Source: Cupriavidus nantongensis | GTDB taxonomy: Bacteria > Pseudomonadota > Gammaproteobacteria > Burkholderiales > Burkholderiaceae | DNA length: 64,000 bases | Assembly (NCBI RefSeq): GCF_001598055.1 | Contig: NZ_CP014844.1 | Location: 3,189,642 to 3,253,641 of the forward strand | Direction: 5' to 3' | Notes under the pieces: model-generated | What the model was told of the DNA's origin: nothing | The model's database searches: none | The model's input: only the letters and a program-made list of their open reading frames with translations | Part shown: piece by piece, positions 49,472 through 59,885 of the stretch | Layout of the letters: every line of letters begins with the position of its first letter | Numbering within the stretch: the stretch's first letter is position 1 | Program-made: the position numbers and the translations under genes

Positions 49472-50464
49472 ATGGAAAAGGTAGCAAAGTGGAGGAAGCC
49501 GCTGGCAAGCGGCATGATGTGGATCGGCCTGGCCGCCGCGATGGCCCCGGCCGCGCAGGCGCAGGAATGGAAGCCGGCAAAGCCGGTGCGCCTGCTGGTG
49601 GGCTTTGCCCCGGGCGGTTCGGCCGACCTGCTGGCGCGGCTGGTGCAGGCGCCGCTGTCGGAAAGCCTGGGCGTGCCGGTGGTGGTGGAAAACGTGCCCG
49701 GCGCGGGCGGCAATATCGCCGCCGACAAGCTGGCCAAGGCGCCGGCCGACGGCTACACCATCGGCATGGGCGCCGCCGGCGCGATGGCGGTGACCCACGT
49801 GCTCAATCCCAAGGGCACGCCGTACAAGGCCGATGACTTCACCCCCATCGCCATGCTGGCGACGCAGCCCAATGTCGTGATCGTCAACCCGGCCCTGCCG
49901 GTCAAGACCATGGCCGACTTCGCCGCGTACGTCAAAAAGACGCCGCAAGTCACCTATGGCACTGCCGGCGTCGGCACCTCGAACCACCTGATCGCCGAGA
50001 CCATGCTGCACCGCCTCGGCATCGACATGGTCCACGCGCCGTACAAGGGCGCGACGCCGGTGATCACCGACCTGATGGGCGGCCATATCGCCATGACGGT
50101 CGATAACATCACCACCGCCGCGGCGCTGGCCAAGAGCGGCAAGGTCAAGGCGCTGGCGGTCACCGGCAGCAAGCGCTCGCCGTTGCTGCCCGAGGTGCCG
50201 ACGCTGGCCGAGAGCGGCCTGAAGGACTTCAACATGCCGACCTGGCAAGGCATCTTCGGGCCGAAGGACCTGCCCAAAGCGATCGTGGCCCGCTACAACC
50301 AGGCCCTGGTCAAGGCGCTGGCGAATCCGGAAGTGAAGAAAAAGATGGCGGAGTTCGGCTCGGAACCGGTCGGCGACACGCCCGAGCACTTCGCCGGCTT
50401 CCTGGTGCAGGACCGCAAGATGTGGGCCGAGGTGATCAAGACGGCCAAGGTCACCCTGGAATAA
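49472..50464 (+). CDS. Bug/TctC-type periplasmic substrate-binding protein
   Basis: This 330-residue secreted protein belongs to the Bordetella-uptake-gene (TctC-like) receptors, which are greatly expanded in Burkholderiales. The signal peptide is MEKVAKWRKPLASGMMWIGL, with cleavage near AQAQEW. PVRLLVGFAPGGSADLLAR and VVVENVPGAGGNIAADKLAKAPADGYT are the two diagnostic motifs; a third is VTYGTAGVGTSNHL. Bug proteins bind small carboxylates, amides or nicotinate-like ligands. No TctA/TctB membrane genes are adjacent, as is common for this class. An ATG eight codons upstream is an alternative start. It ends the iclR operon. Confidence 0.87.
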   Translation: MEKVAKWRKPLASGMMWIGLAAAMAPAAQAQEWKPAKPVRLLVGFAPGGSADLLARLVQAPLSESLGVPVVVENVPGAGGNIAADKLAKAPADGYTIGMGAAGAMAVTHVLNPKGTPYKADDFTPIAMLATQPNVVIVNPALPVKTMADFAAYVKKTPQVTYGTAGVGTSNHLIAETMLHRLGIDMVHAPYKGATPVITDLMGGHIAMTVDNITTAAALAKSGKVKALAVTGSKRSPLLPEVPTLAESGLKDFNMPTWQGIFGPKDLPKAIVARYNQALVKALANPEVKKKMAEFGSEPVGDTPEHFAGFLVQDRKMWAEVIKTAKVTLE

Positions 50465-50476
50465 GGGCTTGTCGGT

Positions 50477-50507
50477 CGGCGGGCAGCGGCTACGTCGCCG
50501 CCCGCCG
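50477..50507. terminator. Hairpin between the Bug receptor gene and truB
   Basis: CGGCGGGC (50477-50484) pairs with GCCCGCCG (50500-50507); the inner bases extend the stem with one wobble. It lies in the 45-base gap between the two convergent genes, has no T-run, and is a likely bidirectional stop. Confidence 0.6.
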
Positions 50508-50509
50508 CC

Positions 50510-51457
50510 TCACAGCTTGACCAGCCGCTCCGGCCGCAACGCGCCTTCGCGCATGCGTGCCACGCCCAGCAGCCGCGCGGGCTCGCCGGCATAGACCCGC
50601 GCCAGGCTGTCCTCGGCCAGCACGGTGCCGGCCGGCAGGTCGCGCTGGGCAATGCGCTGGCCCTGCAGGAAGCGCCCCGCCGCCGCCGCATCCAGCTGCA
50701 CCGGCACGCATTTCTGCAGCAGGGCATCGACCGGCGCCAGCATGGCCGGACGCTGCGCATCGTCCTGCGCTTCGATCTGGGCCAGCGTCACCGCGCCGTC
50801 GAGGGTCAGGTCGCCCACGGCAATGCGGCGCAGCCCGGTCAGGTGCGCGCCGCAACCCAGCGCTTCGCCGATATCCTCGGCCAGCGTGCGGATATAGGTG
50901 CCCTTGCTGCAGGTCACCCGCATCGTGAACGACGGGGCCTCGGGCAAGGCGCAGTCCAGCAATGCAATCGAACGGATCGTGACGCGGCGCGCCGCGCGCT
51001 CCACGGTCTGGCCGGCGCGCGCGTATTCGTACAGCGGACGGCCGTCCTTCTTCAGCGCCGAATGCATCGGCGGCACTTGCTCGATCTCGCCGACAAAGCT
51101 TGCCAGCACACGCTCCACCGCGGCGCGGTCGCACGTGACCGCGCGCACGTCGAGCAGCTCGCCTTCGGCATCGCCGGTGCTGGAGCGCGCGCCCAGCCGC
51201 ACTTCGGCGTCATAGGTCTTGTCCGCTTCGAGCAGGTCCTGCGAGAACTTGGTGGCTTCGCCGAAGCACAGCGGCAGCAGCCCGGTGGCGAGCGGATCCA
51301 GCGTGCCGGTATGGCCGGCCTTGGCCGCGCGCAACAGGCGCTTGGCGCGCACCAGCGCGTCGTTGGACGAAAGCCCCAGCGGCTTGTCGAGCAGCAGCAC
51401 ACCATGGACCTCGCGGCGCGGCAGGCGCGGCGGACGGTTGGCGTTGGAATCGGTCAT
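50510..51457 (-). CDS. truB: tRNA pseudouridine-55 synthase TruB
   Basis: TruB makes pseudouridine 55 in the T-loop of all tRNAs. The 315-residue protein has the catalytic Asp54 in AGHTGTLDPLATG, VHGVLLLDKPLGLSSN before it, and VPPMHSALKKDGRPLYEYAR with MRVTCSKGTYIRTLAEDIG further on. A PUA-like C-terminal part completes it. The start at MTDSNANRPP has no clear ribosome site. It follows rbfA and is the last gene of the rimP-nusA-infB-rbfA-truB operon in this window. Confidence 0.96.
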   Translation of the reverse strand: MTDSNANRPPRLPRREVHGVLLLDKPLGLSSNDALVRAKRLLRAAKAGHTGTLDPLATGLLPLCFGEATKFSQDLLEADKTYDAEVRLGARSSTGDAEGELLDVRAVTCDRAAVERVLASFVGEIEQVPPMHSALKKDGRPLYEYARAGQTVERAARRVTIRSIALLDCALPEAPSFTMRVTCSKGTYIRTLAEDIGEALGCGAHLTGLRRIAVGDLTLDGAVTLAQIEAQDDAQRPAMLAPVDALLQKCVPVQLDAAAAGRFLQGQRIAQRDLPAGTVLAEDSLARVYAGEPARLLGVARMREGALRPERLVKL

Positions 51458-51541
51458 CGGGGAAAAAGCAGGAGGCGGCGAGGCGCAACGCGCGGCGACC
51501 GCGCCAGGAAAGCCCATGCCGGCCGGCACGGGCGCCCGGCA

Positions 51542-51913
51542 TCAGTCTTCGTCTTTCGAACGCGTGGCGTTCGCTTCGTTGATCAGCCTGGACATCTCGA
51601 TCGCGTGTTCGACCGAGGTGTCGTGATGGAAATGCAGCGTCGGCACGGTATGGATATGCAGGCGCTTGAACAGCAGCGAGTGCAGGTAGCCGGCCTTCTC
51701 GTTCAGGATCGCGGCGGCTTCGGCCGCGTCGGCGCCCAGCACGGTGAAGTAGACCTTGGCGTGCGCGTAGTCGGGCGTCAGCGTGACCGACTGCAGCGTG
51801 ACCAGGCCGAGGCGCGGGTCGCGCAGTTCGCGCTGGATCATCTCGGCCAGGTCCTTCTGGATCTGGTCGGAGATGCGGAGATTGCGGGAGGAGATATTGC
51901 CTTTCTTGGCCAT
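51542..51913 (-). CDS. rbfA: Ribosome-binding factor A
   Basis: RbfA binds pre-30S subunits and helps 16S 5-prime processing in the cold. The 123-residue KH-type protein contains [48 protein letters not shown], the core of the family, and [24 protein letters not shown]. It lies 60 bases after infB and 84 before truB. Confidence 0.97.
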   Translation of the reverse strand: MAKKGNISSRNLRISDQIQKDLAEMIQRELRDPRLGLVTLQSVTLTPDYAHAKVYFTVLGADAAEAAAILNEKAGYLHSLLFKRLHIHTVPTLHFHHDTSVEHAIEMSRLINEANATRSKDED

Positions 51914-51973
51914 TCAATACAGTCTGCTCGAGATGACAACGGCAGGCCGAAGCCTGCCGTTGCTTGCGACGCC

Positions 51974-54862
51974 TTACAGCGTGCGCGCCACCTCTGTGAT
52001 TTCGTACACCTCGAGCTGGTCGCCTTCCTGAACATCGTTGAAGTTCTTGATCGACAGACCGCACTCGAAGCCTTGCTTGACTTCCTTGACGTCGTCCTTG
52101 AAGCGCTTGAGCGAATCCAACTCGCCGTCGTGGATGACCACGTTGTTGCGCAGCACGCGCACCAGCGAATTGCGCTTGACCACGCCGTCGGTGACCATAC
52201 AGCCGGCCACCGTGCCGACCTTTGGCACGCGGAACACCTGGCGCACCTCGACCGTGCCGGTGGTGGTTTCGCGCTTCTCCGGCGCCAGCATGCCCGACAT
52301 CGCCGCCTTGATCTCGTCTACCGCATCGTAAATGATGTTGTAGTAGCGGATATCGATGCCGTTGTGCTCGGCCAGCTTGCGCGCGCCCGCATCGGCACGC
52401 ACGTTGAAGCCGATGATGACCGCCTTCGAGGCCGTCGCCAGGTTGACGTCGGACTCGGAGATGCCACCCACGCCGCCGTGCACGATCTGCACCCGCACCT
52501 CGGCGGTCGACAGCTTCTGCAGCGACTGCACCAGCGCTTCCTGCGAACCCTGCACGTCGGCCTTGACGATCAGCGGCAACGTCTGGACTTCGCCTTCGGC
52601 CATCTGCTCGAGCATGTTCTCGAGCTTGGCGGCCTGTTGCTTGGCCAGCTTCACGTCGCGGAACTTGCCCTGGCGGAACAGCGCGATTTCGCGCGCCTTG
52701 CGCTCGTCCGGCAGCACCAGCACTTCCTCGCCAGCGGCGGGCACTTCCGACAGGCCCTGGATTTCCACCGGGATCGACGGGCCGGCTTCCTTGGTCGCCT
52801 TGCCGTTCTCGTCCAGCATGGCGCGCACGCGGCCGTAGGCGCTGCCAGCCAGCACCACATCGCCACGCTTGAGCGTGCCGCTGCTGACCAGGATGGTAGC
52901 GATCGGGCCCTTGCCCTTGTCGAGCTGGGCTTCCACCACCAGGCCCTTGGCCGGGGCGTCCACCGGAGCCTTCAGTTCCAGCACTTCGGCCTGCAGCGAC
53001 ACCTGCTCGAGCAGGTCCTCGATACCGGCGCCGGTCTTGGCGGACACCGGCACGAACGGCGAATCGCCGCCGTATTCTTCCGGCACCACCTGCTCGGCCA
53101 CCAGTTCCTGCTTGACGCGGTCCGGGTTGGCTTCGGGCTTGTCGACCTTGTTGATCGCCACCACGATCGGCACGCCGGCAGCCTTGGCGTGCGCGATCGC
53201 CTCCTTGGTCTGCGGCATCACGCCGTCGTCGGCCGCGACCACCAGGATCACGATGTCGGTGGCCTTGGCACCGCGCGCACGCATGGCCGTGAAGGCCTCG
53301 TGGCCCGGGGTGTCCAGGAAGGTGATCACGCCGCGGTCGGTTTCCACATGGTAGGCACCGATATGCTGCGTAATGCCGCCGGCTTCGCCCGCGGCCACCT
53401 TGGTGCGGCGGATGTAGTCCAGCAGCGAGGTCTTGCCGTGGTCGACGTGACCCATCACGGTCACCACCGGCGGACGCGGCAGCAGTTCGGCGTCTTCGTG
53501 CTCTTCGCCGTCGACCACCAGCAGCGCTTCCGGATCGTCCAGCTTGGCGGCGTACGCCTTGTGGCCCATTTCTTCCACCACGATCATGGCGGTTTCCTGG
53601 TCCAGCACCTGGTTGATCGTCACCATCTGGCCGAGCTTCATCATCTGCTTGATGACCTCGGATGCCTTCACCGCCATCTTGTGGGCCAGGTCGGCCACCG
53701 AGATGGTTTCCGGCACGTGCACTTCGCGCACCACCGGTTCGGTCGGCGCCTGGAAGTTGCTGCGGCTGTCGTCATGCTGCTGCTGACGGCCGCCACGACC
53801 GCGCGGACCACCGCGCCAGCCGCCCACGCCGCCCGACGAATCGCCGCGCGTCTTCAGGCCGCTGCCCTTCTTGCGGCTGCCTTCGTCCTGCCACGTCGAC
53901 GAGGTGCCGGCCTTGACGACCTTGCCCTTCTTGTCGGTGGTGGTGGCGGTGGCGGTCACCGGCTTCTTCTCGCCCGGCTTGGCTTCGGTGCCGGCCGGCT
54001 TGACCGGCTTGTGCAGCGTACCGGTCTGCTCGGCCTTCTTTTCCTCGGCCTTGCGCTCGGACGGCGCCTTCAGCACGCGGGCCGGCGCGTTCAGCATCTG
54101 CTGGATCGCACGGGCTTCGGCTTCGGCCGCCTCGCGGCGCTTGCGCGCGGCAACTTCCTGCTCGGCGCGGGCCTTGTCGGCGGCAGCCTTGGCCTCGTCG
54201 GCGGCCTTCTGCGCCTCGGCGCGTTCGGCGGCGACGCGGGCCTTCTCGTCCTCGGCCTTCTTGCGCGAGGTGTCCTCGTTGGCTTCGGTCACGGCGCGCG
54301 ATGCGGCAGCCTCTTCCTCGGCCTTGCGGGCAGCGAGTTCGGCCTGGCGGCGCTGTTCGGCCTCGAGTGCCTCCTGGCGCGCGCGGCGCTCGGCTTCCTC
54401 GCGCTCGGCGGCCTCGCGGGCAGCCTTGGCCTCGGCTTCCTGGCGCGCCAGCTGTTCGGCCTGGCGGCGCTCTTCCGCTTCGCGGCGCGCCTCCTCGGCG
54501 GCGTCGACGACCTGGGCCTGGGCCTCGGCGCCATCGGCCTGGGCTTCCGGCGCAGCGTCGTCGCGCTTGATCAGCACGCGCTTCTTGCGCACTTCCACCT
54601 GGACCGTGCGGGTCTTGCCGGTGGCGTCCGACTGGCGGATCTCGGAGGTTTCGCGCTTGGTCAGTGTGATCTTCTTGCGGGCGCTGTCGTCGGCCTGGCC
54701 GTGCGAGCGCTTCAGATAGTCCAGCAGCCTGGTCTTATCCGATTCCGTGATGATGTCTTCTGGCGTCGCTTTGCCCACCCCAGCCGCCTGCAATTGTTCC
54801 AGCAGGGCAGCTGCGCTGCGACTCAGTTCTGCGGCCAGTTGGGCAACTGTTGTGCTTGCCAT
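51974..54862 (-). CDS. infB: Translation initiation factor IF-2
   Basis: IF-2 is the GTPase that brings fMet-tRNA to the 30S subunit and promotes subunit joining. The 962-residue protein has an N-terminal IF2-associated domain ([19 protein letters not shown]), a second N-domain ([14 protein letters not shown]), a long Ala/Glu/Arg/Lys-rich coiled segment (about 140-280), then the GTPase core near 467 ([54 protein letters not shown]) and the C-terminal domains with the fMet-tRNA-binding end. The charged middle is typical of betaproteobacterial IF-2. Confidence 0.97.
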   Translation of the reverse strand: MASTTVAQLAAELSRSAAALLEQLQAAGVGKATPEDIITESDKTRLLDYLKRSHGQADDSARKKITLTKRETSEIRQSDATGKTRTVQVEVRKKRVLIKRDDAAPEAQADGAEAQAQVVDAAEEARREAEERRQAEQLARQEAEAKAAREAAEREEAERRARQEALEAEQRRQAELAARKAEEEAAASRAVTEANEDTSRKKAEDEKARVAAERAEAQKAADEAKAAADKARAEQEVAARKRREAAEAEARAIQQMLNAPARVLKAPSERKAEEKKAEQTGTLHKPVKPAGTEAKPGEKKPVTATATTTDKKGKVVKAGTSSTWQDEGSRKKGSGLKTRGDSSGGVGGWRGGPRGRGGRQQQHDDSRSNFQAPTEPVVREVHVPETISVADLAHKMAVKASEVIKQMMKLGQMVTINQVLDQETAMIVVEEMGHKAYAAKLDDPEALLVVDGEEHEDAELLPRPPVVTVMGHVDHGKTSLLDYIRRTKVAAGEAGGITQHIGAYHVETDRGVITFLDTPGHEAFTAMRARGAKATDIVILVVAADDGVMPQTKEAIAHAKAAGVPIVVAINKVDKPEANPDRVKQELVAEQVVPEEYGGDSPFVPVSAKTGAGIEDLLEQVSLQAEVLELKAPVDAPAKGLVVEAQLDKGKGPIATILVSSGTLKRGDVVLAGSAYGRVRAMLDENGKATKEAGPSIPVEIQGLSEVPAAGEEVLVLPDERKAREIALFRQGKFRDVKLAKQQAAKLENMLEQMAEGEVQTLPLIVKADVQGSQEALVQSLQKLSTAEVRVQIVHGGVGGISESDVNLATASKAVIIGFNVRADAGARKLAEHNGIDIRYYNIIYDAVDEIKAAMSGMLAPEKRETTTGTVEVRQVFRVPKVGTVAGCMVTDGVVKRNSLVRVLRNNVVIHDGELDSLKRFKDDVKEVKQGFECGLSIKNFNDVQEGDQLEVYEITEVARTL

Positions 54863-54951
54863 TCAAACCCTTTCAATGCTTGGTTTCTACGTCGGGACAA
54901 ATTGTTGCGGAAAGCGCGCCCTGCCCGGTTTCAGCGGCCAGGGCGTGTCCC

Positions 54952-56427
54952 TCAGTTGAACCAATGTTCCCGTGCTTTCATGATCAGCGACTTGGCTTCT
55001 TCCTCGCTGACACCGGTCATCTCGACCAGCTCGTCCACGGCCAGTTCGGCCAGGTCGTCACGCGTATGGATATCGCCTTCGGCCAGCTTGCCGATCAGTT
55101 CCGGGTTGAGGCCGTCGAGCGAGCGCAGGTCCTGCGACACCTCTTCCACCTTTTCTTCCCGGGCCAGTTCCATCGTCAGGAGCGCATCACGCGCGCGATT
55201 GCGCAGCTCGTTGACGGTGTCTTCGTCAAAGGCCTCGATCTCCATCATTTCACTGATGGGGACATAAGCCACTTCTTCCAGCGTGGAGAAGCCTTCCTCG
55301 ATCAGGATGTCGGCGACTTCCTCGTCCACGTCCAGCTTGGACATGAACAGCTTGCGCACCACATCGCTCTCTTCGGCCTGCTTCTGCGCCGATTCTTCCT
55401 GCGTCATGATGTTGATCTGCCAGCCGGTCAGCTCGGACGCCAGGCGCACGTTCTGACCGCTGCGGCCGATGGCGACGGCGAGGTTTTCCTCGTCGACCAC
55501 CACGTCCATGCTGTGCTTCTCTTCATCGACCACGATCGACTGCACTTGCGCCGGCGCCAGCGCGCCGATCACGAACTGCGCCGGGTCTTCCGACCACAGC
55601 ACGATGTCCACCGCCTCGCCGCCGATCTCGTTGCGCACCGCGGTGACGCGCGTGCCGCGCACGCCCACGCAGGTGCCGATCGGGTCGATGCGCTTGTCGT
55701 GCGCGACCACCGCGATCTTGGCGCGCACGCCCGGGTCGCGGGCAGCCGCCTTGATCTCCAGCAGGCCCTGTTCCATCTCCGGCACTTCGTTCTCGAAGAG
55801 CTTGATCAGGAAGTCAGGCGCGGTGCGCGACAGCTCGATCTGCGGGCCGCGCGCGGCGCGGTCCACATTCAGGATATAGGCGCGCACGCGGTCGCCGGTG
55901 CGCAGGTTTTCCTTGGGGATGATCTGGTCGCGCGCCAGCAGCGCTTCGACGCGGCCGGACTCGACGATCAGGCCCTTCTTGTCGGCGCGCTTGACCGTGC
56001 CGGTCATGATCTTCTCGCCGCGATCGAGGTAGTCGTTCAGGATCTGCTCGCGCTCGGCGTCGCGGATGCGCTGCAGGATCACCTGCTTGGCCGCCTGCGC
56101 GCCGATGCGGCCGAACTCGACCGACTCGATCTGCTGCTCGATATAGTCGCCCAGCTCGATGCTAGGGTTTTCCTCGCGGGCCTCGAACAGCAGGATCTGC
56201 TTGTCCGGCTCCTGCAGGCCCAGTTCGTCGGGAACGACCAGCCAGCGGCGGAAGGTTTCATGCTCGCCCGACTCGCGATCGATCGCGACACGGATATCCA
56301 CGTCTTCCTCGAAACGCTTCTTGGTGGCCGAGGCGAGCGCCGCCTCCAGGGCACCGAATACCACATCCTTGTCGACGTTCTTCTCACGCGCAAGCGCATC
56401 GACGAGCAACAGAACTTCGCGGCTCAT
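54952..56427 (-). CDS. nusA: Transcription termination/antitermination protein NusA
   Basis: NusA binds RNA polymerase and nascent RNA and modulates pausing, termination and antitermination. The 491-residue protein has the N-terminal polymerase-binding domain ([21 protein letters not shown]), an S1 domain ([21 protein letters not shown]), KH domains ([28 protein letters not shown]) and two C-terminal acidic helix-hairpin-helix repeats ([25 protein letters not shown] and the [16 protein letters not shown] region), the E. coli-type layout. Its start overlaps the rimP stop by four bases. Confidence 0.97.
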   Translation of the reverse strand: MSREVLLLVDALAREKNVDKDVVFGALEAALASATKKRFEEDVDIRVAIDRESGEHETFRRWLVVPDELGLQEPDKQILLFEAREENPSIELGDYIEQQIESVEFGRIGAQAAKQVILQRIRDAEREQILNDYLDRGEKIMTGTVKRADKKGLIVESGRVEALLARDQIIPKENLRTGDRVRAYILNVDRAARGPQIELSRTAPDFLIKLFENEVPEMEQGLLEIKAAARDPGVRAKIAVVAHDKRIDPIGTCVGVRGTRVTAVRNEIGGEAVDIVLWSEDPAQFVIGALAPAQVQSIVVDEEKHSMDVVVDEENLAVAIGRSGQNVRLASELTGWQINIMTQEESAQKQAEESDVVRKLFMSKLDVDEEVADILIEEGFSTLEEVAYVPISEMMEIEAFDEDTVNELRNRARDALLTMELAREEKVEEVSQDLRSLDGLNPELIGKLAEGDIHTRDDLAELAVDELVEMTGVSEEEAKSLIMKAREHWFN

Positions 56428-56912
56428 TGCTTGTTCCCTTTTCTTTGATTTCCTTTGAAGTCGATCACCGGCACCAGGCGTGCCTTGTCGACATCGGATA
56501 CGGCAAATTCCAGCAGCGCTGGGCCATCCTTGCCCTCGAACTCCAGGCCGATCTTCTCTTCGCCCGCGGCGCCGGTGGGCTCGCGCAGGATGCCGGTGAA
56601 GTTCTTCTGGCCGTTGACGGGCAGGCGCAGCGTCACGCGCGCCTCCGCGCCGGCAAAGCGGATGAAGTCGGCCAGCTTCTTCAGCGGCCGGTCCAGTCCG
56701 GGCGACGAGACCTCGAGGCGTTCATAGTCGACGTTCTCGACCGTAAACACGTGGGTGAGCTGGCGGCTCACCTTTTCACAATCCTCGATGGCAATGCCGG
56801 TTTCAGGCTGATCGATATAGACACGCAGCAATCCGGCCGGGGCACGCTCGAGCTCGACCAGCTCATATCCCATGCCGCTTAGGGTGGTTTCGATCAAATC
56901 TGCCAGATGCAC
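56424..56912 (-). CDS. rimP: Ribosome maturation factor RimP
   Basis: RimP is needed for 30S maturation. The 162-residue protein starts at GTG ([22 protein letters not shown]) and has the conserved [29 protein letters not shown] and [20 protein letters not shown] motifs. The C-terminal SH3-like domain ends in a Lys-rich tail ([12 protein letters not shown]). It is the first gene of the operon. The ribosome site is weak. Confidence 0.96.
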   Translation of the reverse strand: MHLADLIETTLSGMGYELVELERAPAGLLRVYIDQPETGIAIEDCEKVSRQLTHVFTVENVDYERLEVSSPGLDRPLKKLADFIRFAGAEARVTLRLPVNGQKNFTGILREPTGAAGEEKIGLEFEGKDGPALLEFAVSDVDKARLVPVIDFKGNQRKGNKQ

Positions 56913-57044
56913 TGTTATCCCGAGTAATGGCCATCAACACCGTGGCAGGCAAACCCGCCGGTGCCGTCCGGGACGACCCTGCTGCAGCGCTGCCTGTCCG
57001 CCACCCCTTCCGCCCACGCGGAAGCACCGAAAAACGGGCGAACC

Positions 57045-57068
57045 AAAAAAAATGGGCGCAATGCCCAT
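57045..57068 (-). terminator. Intrinsic terminator downstream of rluB
   Basis: On the minus strand ATGGGC, a five-base loop, GCCCAT and eight Ts. It lies 146 bases after the rluB stop. Confidence 0.75.
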
Positions 57069-57075
57069 CATTCGC

Positions 57076-57102
57076 CCATCCTCGGACGAGGATGGCTTTT
57101 TG
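57076..57102 (+). terminator. Plus-strand terminator-like hairpin
   Basis: CCATCCTCG-GA-CGAGGATGG (57076-57095) is a 9-bp stem followed by CTTTTTG on the plus strand. No plus-strand gene precedes it. Its 5-prime arm overlaps the segment CGCCCAT, which can alternatively pair with ATGGGCG at 57052-57058. Confidence 0.55.
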
Positions 57103-57213
57103 AATAGACTTGAATTATACGCGGATTATGTCGAAAAGGCAAAAGCCAGACATTACCGCGGACCGCACGCGGCGACGGCAGGCGTTCCGCCCGCCGTGCG
57201 CCGCATACAGCGC

Positions 57214-59070
57214 TTAACGGTTGCCGCCGCGGTTGCCACCGCGATTGCCGCCACCGCCACGCTGCGAACGGTTGCCGCCCGACTTGGCTGCCTTCGGCAT
57301 CACGTTGCCATTGGGCTCGCCGCCGCGGCGGGCCTTGCCCTGCCCCTGGCCAGCCTGGCCCCTGGCACCGCCCATGCCCATGCCGGCGCCACGCCCCTGG
57401 CGCGCACCCGCGCCGCGGCCACCGCCAAGGTTGGCGGCGTGCGAGGTCAGCAGCGTCGGCCCGTGGCTGATATAGCCCATCGACGTCTTCATCGGATCCG
57501 GCTGGCTGCTGCGGCCGCCGCCACCGCTACCGCCACGAGGACCGCCCTGCTCGAAACGCGGCAGGCCGTCCATGCCGGTATGCATCGGCATGCCGGCAAT
57601 CGCCGCCTCGGTGCGCTGCTTGCGCCCGCCCACCTTGGTCGCGCCCTTGGGCGCCTGCTCGCCCTTGCCGGGCACCTTCAGGCCGACGCTGGTCATCAGC
57701 GTCTTGACGTCATTCGGCTCCACTTCCTGCCAGCGGCCGCGCTTGAGGCCGCGCGGCAGCAGGAACTGGCCGTAGCGGGTGCGGATCAGGCGCGACACGG
57801 TCAGGCCGACCGCCTCGAACATGCGGCGCACTTCGCGGTTGCGGCCTTCGGTCAGGGCCACGTGGTACCAATGGTTGGCGCCTTCGCCACCACCATCGGC
57901 GATGCGCAGGAAGTTGGCCTCGCCGTCATCCAGCTTGATGCCGTGCAGCAGGCGCTGGCGGTCGGCCTCGGCCAGCTCGCCCAGCGTGCGCACCGCGTAT
58001 TCGCGCTCGACGCCGTAGCGCGGATGCATGAAGCGGTTGGCAATGTCGCCCGAGGTAGTAAAGATCAGCAGGCCTTCGGTGTTGAAGTCCAGCCGGCCCA
58101 CCGCGACCCATTTGCCGGTCTTGATGCGCGGCAGGTTGTCGAACACGGTCGGACGGCCTTCCGGATCGGACTGGCTGACGATCTCGCCGGCAGGCTTGTG
58201 ATACAGCAGAACGCGCGGCGGCTTGGTCGATACCTTGCGGTGGATCAGCTTGCCGTTCACGCGGACCTGGTCGGCCGGCAGGATGCGCTGGCCGATATGG
58301 GCAGGCAGCCCGTTGACCGAGACCCGGCCCTGCAGGATCAGCTCTTCCATCTCGCGGCGCGAGCCCAGGCCGCCCTCGGCCAGCACCTTGTGCAGCTTGG
58401 GCGCATCGTCATCGGCGGACAGCTCGCGCACCGGCTTGGCCTTGGTGCGCGGGATGACGGTGTCTTCGCTGTCGTACTGCTCGGAAATGACGAAGCGGAA
58501 CAGGTCTTCGCTGCTCGCCGCGGCCTTGTCGGCACCGCCCTGGCCCTTGCGCGCGGCCTGCGGCTTGCCGCCATCCTTGCGCCGGCCCTGCTGGCGCGCA
58601 CCGGCGCCCTGGGTTTCGCCGGTCTGCGCAGGCTTGCCGCCGCGCTGGCCCTGCTTGCGCTTGCGCGCCGGCTGCTCCGGCTTGTCGACGCCTTCGGCGC
58701 GGGCCGCGCGGTCGATCTTGTCTGCCTTGCTGCCGCCCTGCGCAGCCTCACCCTGGCCCGTCTTGCGCTTGCCGCGGCCGCGCTGGCCGCCGCGCCCGGC
58801 ACCGGCGGCGCCCGCGCTGGCGGCGGCAACCGCCTCGCCGGCATCGCCCTGGCCGGCCGCGCCGGCGCCTTCGGCACCCTCGGCGCGGTCCTGCGCGGCC
58901 TGGCGGCGGGATGCCACCAGGTTTCTCAGACCGCGGCGCAGCCCCTTGCGGCGGGGCGCGGCGTCGCTGCCCGTTCCGGGTTCTGCGGCGCCGGTGTCGG
59001 CGGATGCGCCCGCATGGCGGGCGTCTTGCTCAACGGAATCAGACAAGATATTCACTATCGGATGTTGCAT
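57214..59070 (-). CDS. rluB: 23S rRNA pseudouridine synthase RluB, with long tails
   Basis: RluB makes pseudouridine 2605 in 23S rRNA. The catalytic core has an S4 domain at about 225-285 ([30 protein letters not shown]) and the RsuA/RluB/E/F domain with the catalytic Asp near 326 in [19 protein letters not shown], then [15 protein letters not shown]. At 618 residues it is more than twice E. coli RluB: a 220-residue Gly/Gln/Lys/Arg-rich N-terminal tail and a 120-residue Gly/Arg/Asn-rich C-terminal tail ending in [10 protein letters not shown] repeats. Such disordered tails are usual in Burkholderiales. It follows scpB by five bases. Confidence 0.94.
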   Translation of the reverse strand: MQHPIVNILSDSVEQDARHAGASADTGAAEPGTGSDAAPRRKGLRRGLRNLVASRRQAAQDRAEGAEGAGAAGQGDAGEAVAAASAGAAGAGRGGQRGRGKRKTGQGEAAQGGSKADKIDRAARAEGVDKPEQPARKRKQGQRGGKPAQTGETQGAGARQQGRRKDGGKPQAARKGQGGADKAAASSEDLFRFVISEQYDSEDTVIPRTKAKPVRELSADDDAPKLHKVLAEGGLGSRREMEELILQGRVSVNGLPAHIGQRILPADQVRVNGKLIHRKVSTKPPRVLLYHKPAGEIVSQSDPEGRPTVFDNLPRIKTGKWVAVGRLDFNTEGLLIFTTSGDIANRFMHPRYGVEREYAVRTLGELAEADRQRLLHGIKLDDGEANFLRIADGGGEGANHWYHVALTEGRNREVRRMFEAVGLTVSRLIRTRYGQFLLPRGLKRGRWQEVEPNDVKTLMTSVGLKVPGKGEQAPKGATKVGGRKQRTEAAIAGMPMHTGMDGLPRFEQGGPRGGSGGGGRSSQPDPMKTSMGYISHGPTLLTSHAANLGGGRGAGARQGRGAGMGMGGARGQAGQGQGKARRGGEPNGNVMPKAAKSGGNRSQRGGGGNRGGNRGGNR

Positions 59071-59075
59071 GTTGT

Positions 59076-59885
59076 TCAGTTCGGCACGCGCTCGCTCGGG
59101 TGCGGCGGGGTGCCGTCGTCAGGCAGCTGGTCCCGCGCCCCGTCCGCAGGGGTTGCGGCCGGTTCGGTGGCATCGCCCGCACCGGCCTCGGCATCAGCCG
59201 GCAGCGGCTGCGCGTCAAAGCCATTGGCGCTGTCTTCAGGCGCGGCAGTTTCGCCTTCGCCCACGGGCGCCGGCTCGGCAAAGGCTTCCTCGTCGGCGCT
59301 GGCCGGCTTGTTCGCCGCCAGGTCCTCGAAATTGATCGCCTGCTGCTCCAGCAAGGCGGCCTGTGCCTGTGCCTGGGCGTCTTCCAGCGGCGGCAGCTCG
59401 TCCAGCGTGCGCAGCCCGAGGTCGTCCAGGAAGGCCTTGGTGGTGGCATACAGCGCCGGGCGACCCGGCACGTCGCGATGGCCGATGACCTCGATCCAGC
59501 TGCGGTCCTCGAGCTTCTTGATCACTTCCGTGCTGACCGTCACGCCGCGGATTTCCTCGATATCGCCGCGCGTCACCGGCTGGCGGTAGGCGATGATCGC
59601 CAGGGTCTCCATCACCGCACGCGAGTATTTTGGCGGTTTTTCCGGATTCAGGCGGTCGAGGTATTCCCGCATTTCGGGCCGGCTCTGGAAGCGCCAGCCG
59701 CTTGCCAGCGCCACCAGCTCCACGCCGCGCGGGCGCCAGTCCTGGCGCAGTTCGTCCAGCAGCACGCGGATGGTGTCTGCGCCGACGTCATCGTCGAACA
59801 GGCGGCGCAGATCGTTGACGCGCAACGGTTCCTGCGCGCAGATCAGCGCCGTCTCGAGGACGATCTTCGCCTCTTGGGTATTCAT
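59076..59885 (-). CDS. scpB: Segregation and condensation protein ScpB
   Basis: ScpB is the winged-helix partner of ScpA and SMC in chromosome compaction. The 269-residue protein has [26 protein letters not shown], a first winged helix, then [27 protein letters not shown] and [21 protein letters not shown], the second, followed by [23 protein letters not shown]. An acidic Ala/Glu/Pro-rich tail of about 90 residues is added. ScpA is not encoded next to it; in many bacteria the genes are adjacent. It is followed directly by rluB. Confidence 0.93.
   Translation of the reverse strand: MNTQEAKIVLETALICAQEPLRVNDLRRLFDDDVGADTIRVLLDELRQDWRPRGVELVALASGWRFQSRPEMREYLDRLNPEKPPKYSRAVMETLAIIAYRQPVTRGDIEEIRGVTVSTEVIKKLEDRSWIEVIGHRDVPGRPALYATTKAFLDDLGLRTLDELPPLEDAQAQAQAALLEQQAINFEDLAANKPASADEEAFAEPAPVGEGETAAPEDSANGFDAQPLPADAEAGAGDATEPAATPADGARDQLPDDGTPPHPSERVPN

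Larger units (their letters stand above)
56913..57213. other. Intergenic region between rluB and rimP
   Basis: These 301 bases hold the end of the rluB transcript and the start region of the rimP operon. They contain a minus-strand terminator (57045-57068), a second hairpin (57076-57095) with a T-run on the plus strand, and a 90-base stretch of unusually AT-rich DNA (57040-57150) for this genome. No gene is seen. Confidence 0.5.

Noticed and set aside
50843..55267. A very long open frame (over 1400 codons) on the plus strand opposite truB, rbfA, infB and nusA.
   Set aside because: It mirrors the codon structure of well-recognised minus-strand genes in GC-rich DNA, is full of His/Arg/Gly/Gln, and has no domain or ribosome site.
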